DNA from: Candidatus Blautia merdipullorum
GTDB taxonomy: Bacteria > Bacillota > Clostridia > Lachnospirales > Lachnospiraceae
Direction: 5' to 3'
Assembly (NCBI GenBank): GCA_019118685.1
Contig: DWYL01000061.1
Location: 1-48,553 of the forward strand
DNA: 48,553 bases
The notes below the pieces were generated by a model. That model was not told the DNA's origin, ran no database searches, and saw only the letters and a program-made list of their open reading frames with translations. The position numbers were made by a program, and so were the translations under genes. Below are positions 34,895 through 44,757 of this stretch, one piece after another (position 1 is the first letter of the stretch; each line of letters starts with the position of its first letter).

Positions 34895-35245
34895 GGGCTT
34901 GTACTGGTTTCGACGGGGGTTTTGAAGTTGAGGAAGCCATCCGCAGACTCCGGGACTGCGTACTAACCTGGAACTTAAATATAAACGCAAACAATAATAG
35001 AGTAGCGTTAGCTGCCTAATTGCAGCTTGTCAGCCCCGGGCCTCCCGCTGTCCGGGAATCTGGCATCGACCTTTGCGGGGAACTTCACTTTCAAAGCTTT
35101 GAGATTGGGGAAGATTTTATGAAGCTACTGAACCTGGAAGCCTGTTATTCGGCGGCCGGGTGAGGGAATGTTAAAAGAATAACTGTGATGGGAGATGCTT
35201 CAAGGGATAGACTTTCGGACAGGGGTTCGATTCCCCTCAGGTCCA
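34895..35245 (+). ncRNA. ssrA: tmRNA (transfer-messenger RNA)
   Basis: About 351 bases. The 5' arm GGGCTTG pairs with 3' CAGGTCC to form the tRNA-like acceptor stem; GGTTTCGACGGGGG is the D-loop region, and GGGGTTCGATTCCCC near 35222 is the T arm. The resume codon GCA at 34987 starts the tag, read as ANNNRVALAA and stopped by TAA at 35017-35019; with the charged alanine the tag is (A)ANNNRVALAA. The 3' end is followed by TTA, so CCA is not encoded and must be added. It frees stalled ribosomes with SmpB (23334-23804). Ends are inferred from the acceptor stem and could shift by a base or two. Confidence 0.95.
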
Positions 35246-35251
35246 TTAATG

Positions 35252-35303
35252 AAAAGAGCTGGGACAAGAGCAGAGTGATCTGCTTTTTGATCAGCTCTTT
35301 TTT
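35252..35303 (+). terminator. Terminator of ssrA
   Basis: AAAAGAGCTG (35252-35261) pairs with CAGCTCTTTT (35292-35301), followed by further T residues. The inner loop has additional pairing. Confidence 0.85.
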
Positions 35304-35328
35304 CTTTTGCACTCGGCTTTCAGTTCCC

Positions 35329-35358
35329 TTGACATAGAAGAGCTTCCGGGAATATTCT
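35329..35358 (+). promoter_or_regulatory. Promoter of the two-component system
   Basis: Perfect TTGACA (35329-35334), an 18-bp spacer and TATTCT (35353-35358), about 70 bases before the response-regulator start. Confidence 0.6.
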
Positions 35359-35427
35359 AAAAAGGGAAATGTTCACATTTCGGACAAATTTCTCTGGTAT
35401 AGTTAAGAAAAAGGAGCGGAGATTACA

Positions 35428-36102
35428 ATGGATAAATGTAAGATTTTAGTAGTAGATGATGAAAGCAGAATGAGAAAGCTGGTACGTGACTTCCTGGTAA
35501 AGCAGGATTTTGAAGTATTGGAGGCCGGAGACGGGGAAGAGGCTCTGGACGTGTTTTATAAAGTAAAAGATATTGCCCTGGTGATCCTGGATGTAATGAT
35601 GCCTAAGATGGACGGCTGGGAAGTATGCAGGGAAATAAGGAAGGACTCCAAAGTTCCCATTATCATGCTTACGGCCAGAGGAGACGAGCGGGATGAGCTT
35701 TTAGGATTTGAGCTGGGAGTGGACGAGTACATTTCCAAGCCTTTCAGCCCAAAGATCCTGGTGGCCAGGGTTGAAGCTATTCTGAGAAGGACCAACGCCA
35801 GAGGCACGGAAGATATTTTGCAGGCAGGAGGAATTGAGATCAATAAATCGGCTCATATAGCCGCGATTGACGGCGAGCCAATGGAGCTTAGCTATAAAGA
35901 ATTTGAACTTCTTACCTATTTTATGGAGAATCAGGGAATCGCCTTGTCCAGAGAGAAGATTTTAAATTCTGTATGGAACTATGATTATTTCGGCGATGCC
36001 CGGACTATTGATACTCATGTAAAGAAACTGCGCAGCAAGATGGGAAAGAAGGGAGAATATATTAAGACGATCTGGGGCATGGGCTATAAATTCGAGGTGT
36101 AA
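35428..36102 (+). CDS. Response regulator, OmpR/PhoB family
   Basis: 224 residues. The receiver domain (about 4-118) has acidic residues Asp10-Asp11, phospho-acceptor Asp55 (VILDVMMPKMDGW), the switch threonine in MLTARGD and Lys in ISKPFSPK. A winged-helix output domain (about 130-224) contains ELSYKEFELLTYFMENQG and RTIDTHVKKLRSKMG. AAGGAG lies before the ATG at 35428. It is 4 bases upstream of the kinase gene and surely co-expressed with it. The signal and target genes are not evident; the nearest genes (ung and flippase) could be in the same transcript or independent. Confidence 0.94.
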   Translation: MDKCKILVVDDESRMRKLVRDFLVKQDFEVLEAGDGEEALDVFYKVKDIALVILDVMMPKMDGWEVCREIRKDSKVPIIMLTARGDERDELLGFELGVDEYISKPFSPKILVARVEAILRRTNARGTEDILQAGGIEINKSAHIAAIDGEPMELSYKEFELLTYFMENQGIALSREKILNSVWNYDYFGDARTIDTHVKKLRSKMGKKGEYIKTIWGMGYKFEV

Positions 36103-36106
36103 AGCC

Positions 36107-37615
36107 ATGAAAATAATGAAAAAATTTATGGAGAAGTCCATTCGGAACCGTTTAGCGGTAACATTTATCGGAATGATGGTTTTGTTTTTAGTGATGATCA
36201 TTCTGATCAATACGTTTTTTCTGGAAAGGGTCTATACGATCAGCCGGGAAAGATGTATCCTTCAGACCTATAATACCCTTAATGATTCAGACTCTTATAG
36301 TTCTTTAAATACAAGAGCCTTCGGAGATTATCTTCTGGAGAACAACTTATCTCTGATTATCGTGGACAAGGACTCTTCCCAAATGCTTTATCATTTTGCA
36401 AAGGATGCAGAGGATATGAGGGACCGGCTTCTTTTTGGGCTCCCCATGGATTTGGAGGGAGACCAGCAGATTCTGAGATCTTCTGACAATTATGTCCTGG
36501 AAAGAAGGATGAATACTCCCAGTATCACAGATTCTATCAATATGTTCGGAACCCTGGATAATGGAGATGAATTTCTGATCAGCACACCTATTGAAAGCCT
36601 GAAGGACAGCGCCCGGCTTTCTAATATGTTCTATATTACTATAGGTCTTGTGATGATTGTTTTTAGTTCTGCAGTAGTCCTGATTCTTGCCGGACGGATC
36701 ACCAAACCTCTTCATAAGCTGTCAGAACTTTCTCAGGAAATGGCAAATCTTAATTTCAGCGTAAAGTACGATAGTTCCAGTCAGGATGAAGTTGGAGTTC
36801 TGGGAAATAATCTGAATAAGATGTCAGAAGAGCTGGAAAGGACGATTTCTGAGCTGAAGACAGCCAACAATGAACTGCAGAAAGATATTGAAAAGAAAAT
36901 ACAGATTGATGAGATGCGAAAAGAATTTCTTTCCAATGTATCTCATGAGCTGAAAACTCCTATTGCATTGATACAGGGATATGCAGAGGGACTGCAGGAA
37001 TGTATCAATGATGATCCGGAGAGCAGAGAATTTTACTGCGATGTGATCATTGACGAAGCCGGAAAGATGAACAATATGGTGAAGAAGCTGCTTTCTTTGA
37101 ATCAGCTGGAGTTCGGCAATGATCAGGTAACCATGGAACGATTTAATATTACCGAGCTTATCAGGGGAGTTGTCCAGTCCTCCCAGCTTCTGGCATCTCA
37201 GAAAGAAGCAGATCTGCGGTTTGTACAAAAAAATCCGGTGTATGTATGGGGAGATGAGTTTAAGATTGAAGAGGTTATCACAAACTATGTCTCCAATGCT
37301 TTAAATCACGTAGATTATGACAAGAAGATTGAGGTAAAAATCATTCAGAAGGGAAAACTGATAAGGGTTTCTGTCTTTAACACAGGAGAACCCATCCCTC
37401 AGGAAGATCTGGATAAGATCTGGATCAAATTTTATAAGGTGGATAAGGCAAGGACCAGGGAATACGGCGGCAGCGGAATCGGCTTGTCTATTGTCAAGGC
37501 GATCATGGACAGCATGAATCAAAAGTGCGGAGTGATCAATTATGACAATGGGGTAGAGTTCTGGTTCGAACTGCAAAGTGCAGATCCGGCAGAAATTTCT
37601 ATTTTTCCCAGCTAA
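36107..37615 (+). CDS. Sensor histidine kinase
   Basis: 502 residues. Two membrane segments (about 18-38 and 175-196) flank an extracellular sensor of about 135 residues (PDC/CACHE-like size, not clearly assigned). A HAMP domain (about 196-248), a coiled coil, HisKA with the phospho-acceptor His280 (SHELKTPIALIQGYAEGL) and HATPase_c with N box NYVSNALNHV and GGSGIGLSIVKAIM follow. It phosphorylates the regulator encoded 4 bases upstream. The kinase core resembles VanS/PhoR-type sensors of Firmicutes, but the sensor domain gives no ligand. A hairpin with a T-run lies after the stop (37689-37733). Confidence 0.93.
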   Translation: MKIMKKFMEKSIRNRLAVTFIGMMVLFLVMIILINTFFLERVYTISRERCILQTYNTLNDSDSYSSLNTRAFGDYLLENNLSLIIVDKDSSQMLYHFAKDAEDMRDRLLFGLPMDLEGDQQILRSSDNYVLERRMNTPSITDSINMFGTLDNGDEFLISTPIESLKDSARLSNMFYITIGLVMIVFSSAVVLILAGRITKPLHKLSELSQEMANLNFSVKYDSSSQDEVGVLGNNLNKMSEELERTISELKTANNELQKDIEKKIQIDEMRKEFLSNVSHELKTPIALIQGYAEGLQECINDDPESREFYCDVIIDEAGKMNNMVKKLLSLNQLEFGNDQVTMERFNITELIRGVVQSSQLLASQKEADLRFVQKNPVYVWGDEFKIEEVITNYVSNALNHVDYDKKIEVKIIQKGKLIRVSVFNTGEPIPQEDLDKIWIKFYKVDKARTREYGGSGIGLSIVKAIMDSMNQKCGVINYDNGVEFWFELQSADPAEISIFPS

Positions 37616-37638
37616 ATGTAAAAATATGGGGCAGAAAT

Positions 37639-37667
37639 TTGCATTTTCGGCGGTATTCTGTTAAACT
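37639..37667 (+). promoter_or_regulatory. Possible promoter of ung
   Basis: TTGCAT (37639-37644), a 17-bp spacer and TAAACT (37662-37667). The terminator-like hairpin at 37689-37733 lies between it and ung. Confidence 0.4.
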
Positions 37668-37688
37668 AAAAAGATAAAAATAACCAGG

Positions 37689-37733
37689 CATGAAGCAAAA
37701 GCCGTTTTTCGGCGGCTTCATGGCTGATTTTTT
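37689..37733 (+). terminator. Terminator or attenuator between the kinase gene and ung
   Basis: CATGAAGC (37689-37696) pairs with GCTTCATG (37715-37722), with an inner GCCG/CGGC, followed by a T-run to 37733. The T-run touches the AGGAGG ribosome binding site of ung. Confidence 0.75.
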
Positions 37734-37747
37734 AGGAGGAATAGAAT

Positions 37748-38431
37748 ATGCCGCCTTTACAGGGACAGTGGCTGGAGGCTTTGAAGCCGGAATTTAAGAA
37801 ACCATATTATAAGGAATTATTTACAAAGGTGGGGCAGGAATATCAAAATAGAAAGATTTTTCCCGCCCCTGATGACATTTTTAATGCTTTTCATCTGACG
37901 CCTCTGGATCAGGTGAAGGTAGTGATCCTGGGACAGGATCCGTATCACAATGAGGGACAGGCTCATGGGCTTTGCTTTTCTGTAAAGCCGGATGTGGAGA
38001 TCCCTCCTTCTCTGGTAAATATCTATCAGGAACTTCATGACGACTGCAGATGCTACATCCCGGACAATGGCTATCTGGTCAAGTGGGCCGAGCAGGGAGT
38101 CCTTCTTCTGAATACGGTACTGACTGTCCGGGCCCATCAGGCAAATTCCCACAGAGGGATCGGATGGGAAGAGTTCACCGATGCAGCTATCCGGGTGCTG
38201 AATGAGCAGGACCGGCCCATCGTTTTTATGCTCTGGGGAAGACCGGCTCAGATGAAAAAGGCAATGCTGAATAATCCGAAACATCTGATCCTGGAGGCTC
38301 CTCATCCAAGTCCTCTTTCTGCGTTTCGGGGCTTTTTTGGCTGCCGGCATTTCAGCAAAGCCAATGCCTTTCTGAAGGAACATGGAATGGAACCTATTGA
38401 CTGGCAGATAGAAAACAGACAGGGGAATTAA
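37748..38431 (+). CDS. ung: Uracil-DNA glycosylase, family 1
   Basis: 227 residues. It removes uracil from DNA to begin base excision repair. The water-activating Asp64 is in VVILGQDPYHNEGQAHGLCFSV, and the DNA-intercalation motif HPSPLSAFRGFFGCRHFSKAN is near the C-terminus. LLLNTVLTVRAHQANSHRGIGWE is also typical. AGGAGG lies before the ATG at 37748. It follows a terminator-like hairpin and precedes a flippase gene by only 5 bases, so these two unlike functions share a transcript. Confidence 0.96.
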   Translation: MPPLQGQWLEALKPEFKKPYYKELFTKVGQEYQNRKIFPAPDDIFNAFHLTPLDQVKVVILGQDPYHNEGQAHGLCFSVKPDVEIPPSLVNIYQELHDDCRCYIPDNGYLVKWAEQGVLLLNTVLTVRAHQANSHRGIGWEEFTDAAIRVLNEQDRPIVFMLWGRPAQMKKAMLNNPKHLILEAPHPSPLSAFRGFFGCRHFSKANAFLKEHGMEPIDWQIENRQGN

Positions 38432-38436
38432 GACAG

Positions 38437-40077
38437 ATGGAAAAGAAAAATGACAATACTTTATTGAAAAACGCTTCTTTCCTTATGGTGGCGGCTTTAG
38501 TGTCCAAGATTATCGGGCTGATCTATAAAAGTCCTCTGTCAGCTACTTTGGGAAATGAAAGCTTTGGCTGTTTCAGCTTTGCCCAGAATGTTTATCTGAT
38601 CCTGCTGATGATTGCTTCCTACAGCATTCCCCAGGCAGTATCTAAGATCATGGCGGAGAGGATTGCCTTTAAAAGATACAAAGATGCCCAGAGAATTTTT
38701 AAGGGAGCTCTTCTCTATGCGGTGATCGTAGGAGGAGCGGTGGCCATCTTTTGTGTTGTGGGAGCGCCGCTTCTTATACCGGAGAGCATGGCAAATGCCA
38801 GACTAGCTCTTCAGTTTCTGGCACCTACCATATTTCTCTCTGGGATCCTGGGTGTGTTCCGGGGCTATTTTCAGGCTTACAGAAATATGCTGCCCACTTC
38901 TTTGTCACAGATCGTAGAGCAGATTGCAGTGGCGGTAGTGGCTTTGGTCATGGCAAACTTTATGGTGAATTACTTTGCTGATGCAGAGACCAATGTACTT
39001 AGAAGCTGGAGCGCCGCAGGAGCTACTATGGGAACCGGCGCAGGTGTTGCCACGGCCCTGATTTTTATGGTGATCGTATATAGCATTAACCGGAAAATCA
39101 TCAGAAAGAAAATAGAGAGAGATAACGTATCTGTAAATGAAAGCTATACTTCTGTAATGAAGAATATCATACTGATCGTTTCTCCTATTATCCTCAGTTC
39201 TTTTTTATACAATGTAAATACTTATCTGAACAGCCGTATTTATTCTCAGATCTCAGGATTTAAAGGACTGGACAGCAGCCTTATTGAAGGTCTGTATGCA
39301 GAATGCGGATATTTTATGACTTTGATCAATATCCCGCTGACTCTTGCCAGCACGGCGCCTACTTCTATGCTGCCTGAGGTTTCAGGAGCATATGCTATAG
39401 GAAATATCACAGAAGCCAAGGAAAAGATCGATAAAGCCACCTGGCTGAGCATGTTTATCTCCATTCCCTGCGCAGTAGGACTTTTTGTTCTTGCAGGTCC
39501 GGTTACCAGTCTGTTATTCCCCGCCACTGACGGCGTGGCAGGACATCTGATGATGATCGGCGTGGTCACAGTGATCATGAACGGTATGTCTAACATTTCC
39601 AATGGGGTTCTCCAGGGAATCGGCAAAGCCCATCTTCCTATGATCCATGCAGCTGTGGCACTGGCAGTGGATATCGTACTGATGGTGGCGCTGATGTTTG
39701 CCACAGATCTTGGAATCTACAGCATACCGATTGCAATGATCGCTTATGCTCTGGTAATGTGTATCCTGAACCACCTTTCTATGAGAAAAGCACTGAATTA
39801 CAGGAATCCATGGAAAGAAGCCTATCTCAAACCTTTCCTGGCATCCCTGCCTATGGGAGCTGCGGCTTTTCTTATCTATCGTGGCGTGTACTATTTCAGC
39901 AGCAGCATTCCAGGCGGCAACCTGATCGCCCTTATACCATCCATTGGAATCGCCGCATGTATATATTTCCTGGTATATCTGCTGATTTCCAAACCAAAAG
40001 CAGAGGACCTTGCAGGACTTCCGGGAGGAAGAAAACTGGCAGAGATAGGAGAAAAAATCCATATACTAAAAAGATAA
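38437..40077 (+). CDS. Polysaccharide/lipid II flippase of the MOP superfamily (SpoVB/MurJ-like)
   Basis: 546 residues with about 14 membrane segments. The N-terminal LLKNASFLMVAALVSKIIGLIYKSPLSATLGNESFG and the central RGYFQAYRNMLPTSLSQIVEQIAVAVVALV are hallmarks of SpoVB/YtgP-type transporters; YtgP of B. subtilis is a MurJ lipid II flippase. Full length, unlike the 438-residue relative at 2189-3505, and therefore the better candidate for an essential MurJ role, though this is inference. It starts 5 bases after ung. A strong terminator follows between it and the convergent activase gene. Confidence 0.88.
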   Translation: MEKKNDNTLLKNASFLMVAALVSKIIGLIYKSPLSATLGNESFGCFSFAQNVYLILLMIASYSIPQAVSKIMAERIAFKRYKDAQRIFKGALLYAVIVGGAVAIFCVVGAPLLIPESMANARLALQFLAPTIFLSGILGVFRGYFQAYRNMLPTSLSQIVEQIAVAVVALVMANFMVNYFADAETNVLRSWSAAGATMGTGAGVATALIFMVIVYSINRKIIRKKIERDNVSVNESYTSVMKNIILIVSPIILSSFLYNVNTYLNSRIYSQISGFKGLDSSLIEGLYAECGYFMTLINIPLTLASTAPTSMLPEVSGAYAIGNITEAKEKIDKATWLSMFISIPCAVGLFVLAGPVTSLLFPATDGVAGHLMMIGVVTVIMNGMSNISNGVLQGIGKAHLPMIHAAVALAVDIVLMVALMFATDLGIYSIPIAMIAYALVMCILNHLSMRKALNYRNPWKEAYLKPFLASLPMGAAAFLIYRGVYYFSSSIPGGNLIALIPSIGIAACIYFLVYLLISKPKAEDLAGLPGGRKLAEIGEKIHILKR

Positions 40078-40116
40078 ATGCTCCCGCTGCGGAAAAGAGT
40101 TATAGTCAAAAACAGA

Positions 40117-40158
40117 AGAGCTGCGGTATTGATCATACCTCAGCTCTTTTGTTTTTTT
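40117..40158. terminator. Terminator between the flippase and activase genes
   Basis: AGAGCTG (40117-40123) pairs with CAGCTCT (40141-40147), with inner GGTAT/ATACC, then TTTG and a run of eight T residues. It directly abuts the convergent gene's stop and may work mainly on the plus strand. Confidence 0.85.
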
Positions 40159-43100
40159 TTATCCTAATTTTTTGAAAGCTGTAGAAAGCATCAATTTGAT
40201 ACGGTTCAGCTGATTTACTTCGCTGGCTCCCGGATCGTAGTCTACGGCTACGATATTTGCTTCCGGATAGTCTTTCCGGATAGCTTTGATAACGCCTTTG
40301 CCCACAATGTGGTTAGGCAGACAGCCGAAAGGCTGGATACATACGATATTAGGCGTGCCTCCGTGGATCAGCTCCATCATTTCTCCGGTGAGGAACCATC
40401 CTTCGCCGGTCTGGTTGCCCAGAGAAACAATAGGCTCTGCCATTTTCGCCAGATCTGCGATCTTGGCGGAAGGAGTGAAATGTTTGCTCTTGGCAAATTC
40501 TTTATTGGCCGCACTTCTGATAAACTCAATAGCAGCGATTCCCAGATTTCCTTCTTTTGCTAAAGACTTCTTAAATCCCAGATAGTTGGACTTAAAGTTG
40601 AGATTGTAGAAGCAATAGCACATGAAATCGATGAGATCCGGGCATACCGGCTCGGCCCCTTCTTTTTCCAGCAGTTCTGCCAGATGATTGTTGGCCGCCG
40701 GAAGGAATTTTACCAGGATCTCTCCTACGATGCCAACCCTTGGTTTCTTCTCATCTGTAATTGGCAGTGCGTCAAATTCCCGGATCATCTGACGGCAGAT
40801 CCGGTTAAACTGGGCGAAAGAAGCATGTCTTCCAGAAAGGAAGGACTTACATCTTTTCTCCCATTTTTTGTGCAGGGCGTTGGCAGATCCTTTTACCTGC
40901 TCATAGGGACGCATGCGGTAGATACACTTCATCAGGATATCGCCGAAGACCGCTCCGTAAGCCAGGCGGATAGCCAGCTTCGGTGTGATCTTGAATCCCG
41001 GATTTTCCTCCAGACCGCTTAAGTTAATGGAAATTACAGGTATGTACGGCATATCTGCCTTTTCCAGGGCCCGGCGGATAAAGCCGATGTAGTTGGAAGC
41101 ACGGCAGCCTCCTCCTGTCTGGGACATGATAATGGCAACCTTATGTAAGTCGTATTTTCCGGATAAGAGAGCCTGCATGATCTGTCCCACTACCATCAGG
41201 GAAGGATAGCAGGCATCGTTATTTACATATTTCAGACCTACATCTACCGCCTCCTTATTGTCATTAGGCAGTACCTCCAGATTGTAGCCGCAGGCGTTAA
41301 AGCCGGCTTCCAGAATGGAAAAATGGATCGGCGACATCTGAGGGCAGAGGATGGTGTAGTCCTTCCGCATTTCCTCTGTAAAGGATACCTTCTTAATGGA
41401 AGAAGGCACAATAGTCCTCTTCAGATTCTGCTGCTCCTTTACACGGATGGCAGCGATCAGAGAACGGATACGGATACGGGCCGCACCCAGGTTATTGACT
41501 TCATCGATCTTCAGACAGGTATAGATCTTGCCGCTGTTTGACAGGATCTCATTTACCTGGTCCGTGGTGACTGCGTCCAGACCGCAGCCAAAGGAGTTTA
41601 GCTGGATCAGATCCAGATTGTCCCGCTCTTTTACAAAGTTGGCGGCGGCATACAGTCTTGTATGGTACATCCACTGATCGTTGACACGGAGAGGCCGTTC
41701 AATAGGAGACAGATGGGAAACGGAATCCTCTGTGAGCACAGCCAGCCCATAGGAGGTGATCAGATCCGGGATACCGTGATGGATTTCCGGATCGATATGG
41801 TAGGGACGTCCTGCCAGGACAATACCCCGCCTTCCGTTTTCCTCCAGCCATTTCAGGGTTTCCTCTCCTTTGCGCATAATATCTTTTCTGCACCGGTCCA
41901 TTTCCAGCCAGGCTTCTCTGGCCGCATGGCGGACTTCCTCTGCCGGGATATCCGGAAATTCTTCTACCAGCCGCTGGGTAACGGTCTCTTCACTGGTCAG
42001 GGCCAGGAATGGATTGTGGAACCGGATGCTGGGATCATTTAACTCGTCCACATTGTTCTTAATGTTCTCTGCGTAGGAGGTTACGATGGGGCAGTTGTAA
42101 TGGTTTACCGAATCGGAAAACTCCTGACGCTCATAAGGGATACAGGGATAGAAGATGTATTTCACGCCCTGCTTCAGCAGCCAGGTCACATGTCCGTGGG
42201 CCAGCTTGGCCGGATAACATTCGGATTCGCTGGGGATGGATTCAATGCCCAGTTCGTAGATCTTTCTGGTAGAGGTAGGGGAAAGGACTACCTGAAATTT
42301 CAGATCTGTAAAGAAAGTATACCAGAAAGGATAATTCTCAAACATATTCAGGACTCTTGGAAGCCCCACCTTTCCTCTGACCGCCTTGTCCTCAGAGAGA
42401 GGAGCATAGGAAAAGAGTTTCTTATATTTATATTCGAACAGGTTCGGCACATGGTCCTTATTCTTCTCTTTGCCAATGCCACGTTCGCACCGGTTGCCAG
42501 AGATATACTGACGGCCTCCGGAGAACTTATTGATGGTCAGACGGCAGTTGTTGGTACAGCCTTTGCAGTTGGCCATAGTGGTTTTATATTCCAGAGTGTT
42601 GATCTTTTCAATAGGGAGCATAGTGGTTGCTTTTCCCTGCTCGTATCGTTCTCTGGCAATCAGAGCAGCGCCGAAAGCGCCCATGATCCCGGCGATATCC
42701 GGACGGATGGCGTGGCAGTCCGCGATCTTTTCAAAGCTGCGCAGTACGGCGTCGTTGTAGAAAGTACCGCCCTGGACTACAATGTGTTTTCCAAGCTCTG
42801 AGGCATCGGAAACCTTGATAACCTTATACAGGGCGTTTTTAATAACGGAATAAGCCAGACCTGCGGAAATATCTGCCACAGAAGCCCCTTCCTTCTGGGC
42901 CTGTTTTACCTTGGAATTCATAAATACGGTACACCGGGTTCCCAGGTCGATGGGGTGCTCTGCGAAGAGAGCAGCTTTGGCAAAATCCTGGACGCTGTAG
43001 TTCAGAGATTTTGCAAAGGTTTCGATAAAGGAACCGCAGCCGGAAGAGCAGGCTTCATTAAGCTGCACGCTGTCTACAGTCTGATTTTTGATCTTGATAC

Positions 43101-44406
43101 ATTTCATATCCTGGCCGCCGATATCCAGGATACAGTCTACCTCCGGGTCAAAGAAGGCGGCGGCGTAGTAATGGGATACGGTCTCTACCTCTCCTTCATC
43201 CAGGAGAAGTGCTGCTTTGATCAGGGCTTCTCCGTATCCGGTAGAACAGGAGTAAGCGATCTTGGCTCCTTTTGGAAGCTGGGAATAGATTTCCTGGATG
43301 GCCTTAATGGAAGTAGCCAGGGGACTTCCGTTGTTATTGCTGTAGAAAGAGTACAGCAGGGAGCCGTCTTCTCCTACCAGAGCAGCTTTGGTGGTGGTAG
43401 AGCCGGCGTCAATACCCAGGTAGCAGTTTCCCTTGTATGTAGAAAGATCCCCGGTCTTTACATTGTACTGGCTCTGACGGCGGTTAAATTCTTCGTAATC
43501 TTCCTTTGTGGCGAAGAGAGGTTCCATACGGCTGACTTCAAAATCCATTTTAATGGAAGCTTTCAGTTTGTCTCTCATGGCAGTTACCGATACCCCTTGA
43601 GCATCTGGCTTTACATTAAGAGCAGAGCCGATAGCGGCAAACAGATGAGAGTTCTCCGGTACGATAGTATGCTCCTCATCCAGCTTTAAGGTCCGGATAA
43701 AGGCTACCTTTAATTCAGAAAGAAAGTGGAGAGGACCGCCCAGAAAGGCTACATGTCCCCGGATTGGCTTGCCGCAGGCCAGACCACTGATAGTCTGGTT
43801 TACCACTGCCTGGAAAATAGAAGCAGCCAGATCTTCTTTGGTTGCCCCGTCGTTGATCAGAGGCTGGATATCTGTTTTTGCGAAAACGCCACATCGTGCG
43901 GCAATGGGATAAAGCGCTTTATAATTTTTTGCGTATTCGTTAAGACCAGGGGCATCTGTCTGTAACAGAGATGCCATCTGGTCAATAAAAGAACCTGTGC
44001 CGCCGGCACAGATACCATTCATACGCTGTTCTACGTTTCCCCCTTCAAAGTAAATGATCTTGGCGTCCTCTCCGCCCAGCTCTATAGCTACGTCCGTCTT
44101 AGGCGCCAACTCCTGAAGAGAGGTGGAAACGGCGATCACTTCCTGGACAAAAGGCACTTCCAGATGATTTGCCAGAGTCAGACCTCCGGATCCGGTGATC
44201 ACAGGAGCTACCTGAATCTCGCCTAATGCCTGGTAGGCTTTGTCCAGCAGTTTTGCCAGGGTATTTTGAATGTCTGCAAAATGACGCTCATAGTCCGAGA
44301 ACAAAAGCTCATGCTGAGGACTTAATACTGCGATTTTTACAGTCGTAGAGCCGATATCGATACCTAAGGGATACAGGGTCTGGTTCATTGTATTATCTGC
44401 TGACAT
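40159..44406 (-). CDS. Tandem acyl-CoA dehydratase activase (BcrAD/BadFG ATPase) with DUF2229 and C-terminal HgdB-like region
   Basis: 1,415 residues. Two ASKHA ATPase halves are present: about 14-265 ([44 protein letters not shown]) and about 328-590 ([41 protein letters not shown]). Each half keeps the two cysteines that hold a shared [4Fe-4S] cluster in HgdC dimers: Cys133/Cys172 and Cys457/Cys492. A further set, Cys614, Cys617, Cys621 and Cys640, follows. DUF2229 spans about 680-900, and a region related to CoA-dehydratase subunits extends to the C-terminus. HgdC-type activases use ATP to inject an electron into 2-hydroxyacyl-CoA dehydratases. The substrate of this giant class is unknown, and no dehydratase genes are adjacent. 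AGGAGG lies 10 bases before the ATG at 44406. Monocistronic. Confidence 0.88.
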   Translation of the reverse strand: MSADNTMNQTLYPLGIDIGSTTVKIAVLSPQHELLFSDYERHFADIQNTLAKLLDKAYQALGEIQVAPVITGSGGLTLANHLEVPFVQEVIAVSTSLQELAPKTDVAIELGGEDAKIIYFEGGNVEQRMNGICAGGTGSFIDQMASLLQTDAPGLNEYAKNYKALYPIAARCGVFAKTDIQPLINDGATKEDLAASIFQAVVNQTISGLACGKPIRGHVAFLGGPLHFLSELKVAFIRTLKLDEEHTIVPENSHLFAAIGSALNVKPDAQGVSVTAMRDKLKASIKMDFEVSRMEPLFATKEDYEEFNRRQSQYNVKTGDLSTYKGNCYLGIDAGSTTTKAALVGEDGSLLYSFYSNNNGSPLATSIKAIQEIYSQLPKGAKIAYSCSTGYGEALIKAALLLDEGEVETVSHYYAAAFFDPEVDCILDIGGQDMKCIKIKNQTVDSVQLNEACSSGCGSFIETFAKSLNYSVQDFAKAALFAEHPIDLGTRCTVFMNSKVKQAQKEGASVADISAGLAYSVIKNALYKVIKVSDASELGKHIVVQGGTFYNDAVLRSFEKIADCHAIRPDIAGIMGAFGAALIARERYEQGKATTMLPIEKINTLEYKTTMANCKGCTNNCRLTINKFSGGRQYISGNRCERGIGKEKNKDHVPNLFEYKYKKLFSYAPLSEDKAVRGKVGLPRVLNMFENYPFWYTFFTDLKFQVVLSPTSTRKIYELGIESIPSESECYPAKLAHGHVTWLLKQGVKYIFYPCIPYERQEFSDSVNHYNCPIVTSYAENIKNNVDELNDPSIRFHNPFLALTSEETVTQRLVEEFPDIPAEEVRHAAREAWLEMDRCRKDIMRKGEETLKWLEENGRRGIVLAGRPYHIDPEIHHGIPDLITSYGLAVLTEDSVSHLSPIERPLRVNDQWMYHTRLYAAANFVKERDNLDLIQLNSFGCGLDAVTTDQVNEILSNSGKIYTCLKIDEVNNLGAARIRIRSLIAAIRVKEQQNLKRTIVPSSIKKVSFTEEMRKDYTILCPQMSPIHFSILEAGFNACGYNLEVLPNDNKEAVDVGLKYVNNDACYPSLMVVGQIMQALLSGKYDLHKVAIIMSQTGGGCRASNYIGFIRRALEKADMPYIPVISINLSGLEENPGFKITPKLAIRLAYGAVFGDILMKCIYRMRPYEQVKGSANALHKKWEKRCKSFLSGRHASFAQFNRICRQMIREFDALPITDEKKPRVGIVGEILVKFLPAANNHLAELLEKEGAEPVCPDLIDFMCYCFYNLNFKSNYLGFKKSLAKEGNLGIAAIEFIRSAANKEFAKSKHFTPSAKIADLAKMAEPIVSLGNQTGEGWFLTGEMMELIHGGTPNIVCIQPFGCLPNHIVGKGVIKAIRKDYPEANIVAVDYDPGASEVNQLNRIKLMLSTAFKKLG

Positions 44407-44559
44407 AGTCAGAAGACCTCCTCTTAATTTACTTTAAAAGCCCGGTCTCAAAGCAGGAGCGAAGGGTCTGCCTGCAGACAGATCCGGCTATGTTTTAGAG
44501 ACACTGGCTTTGTGGTTGGTTGCTTCTTATTATTAAACATCTGTGAAAAATCACAGTAC

Positions 44560-44588
44560 ATTATACGACAAACTATGAAAAAAAACAA
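44560..44588 (-). promoter_or_regulatory. Promoter of the giant activase gene
   Basis: Minus strand: TTGTTT (44588-44583), a 17-bp spacer and perfect TATAAT (44565-44560). The leader of about 150 bases begins with a CTGTGA-AAAA-TCACAG hairpin (44541-44556); no known riboswitch was recognised in it. Confidence 0.6.
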
Positions 44589-44608
44589 TTACAAATATTT
44601 AACAGCCA

Positions 44609-44637
44609 TTGCCTTTGGGAGGGCTCTATGATAGAAT
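44609..44637 (+). promoter_or_regulatory. Promoter of tgt
   Basis: TTGCCT (44609-44614), a 17-bp spacer and TAGAAT (44632-44637). The remaining part of the 44407-44757 spacer shows no gene. Confidence 0.55.
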
Positions 44638-44757
44638 AAGTCGGGTAATGAGAAGAAACAGGACTATTTTTGGTCAGATTCTCTAATAGAACTGGAAATC
44701 CTTTCAGGAGGACCGGAAAACATGTAAAAATTATTTTGAATGAAGAGGTTATATTCT

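Noticed and set aside
33799-35250. Prophage or integrated island at ssrA
   Set aside because: Only one lysozyme gene is present; there is no integrase next to ssrA, no duplicated ssrA 3' end was seen, and flanking genes are housekeeping.
35556-35843. Antisense open frames in the response regulator, rnr, enolase and activase genes
   Set aside because: They are by-products of codon usage in strongly supported genes on the other strand.
44638-44757. preQ1 riboswitch upstream of tgt
   Set aside because: No preQ1 aptamer pattern with a paired A-rich tail and ribosome binding site was found.
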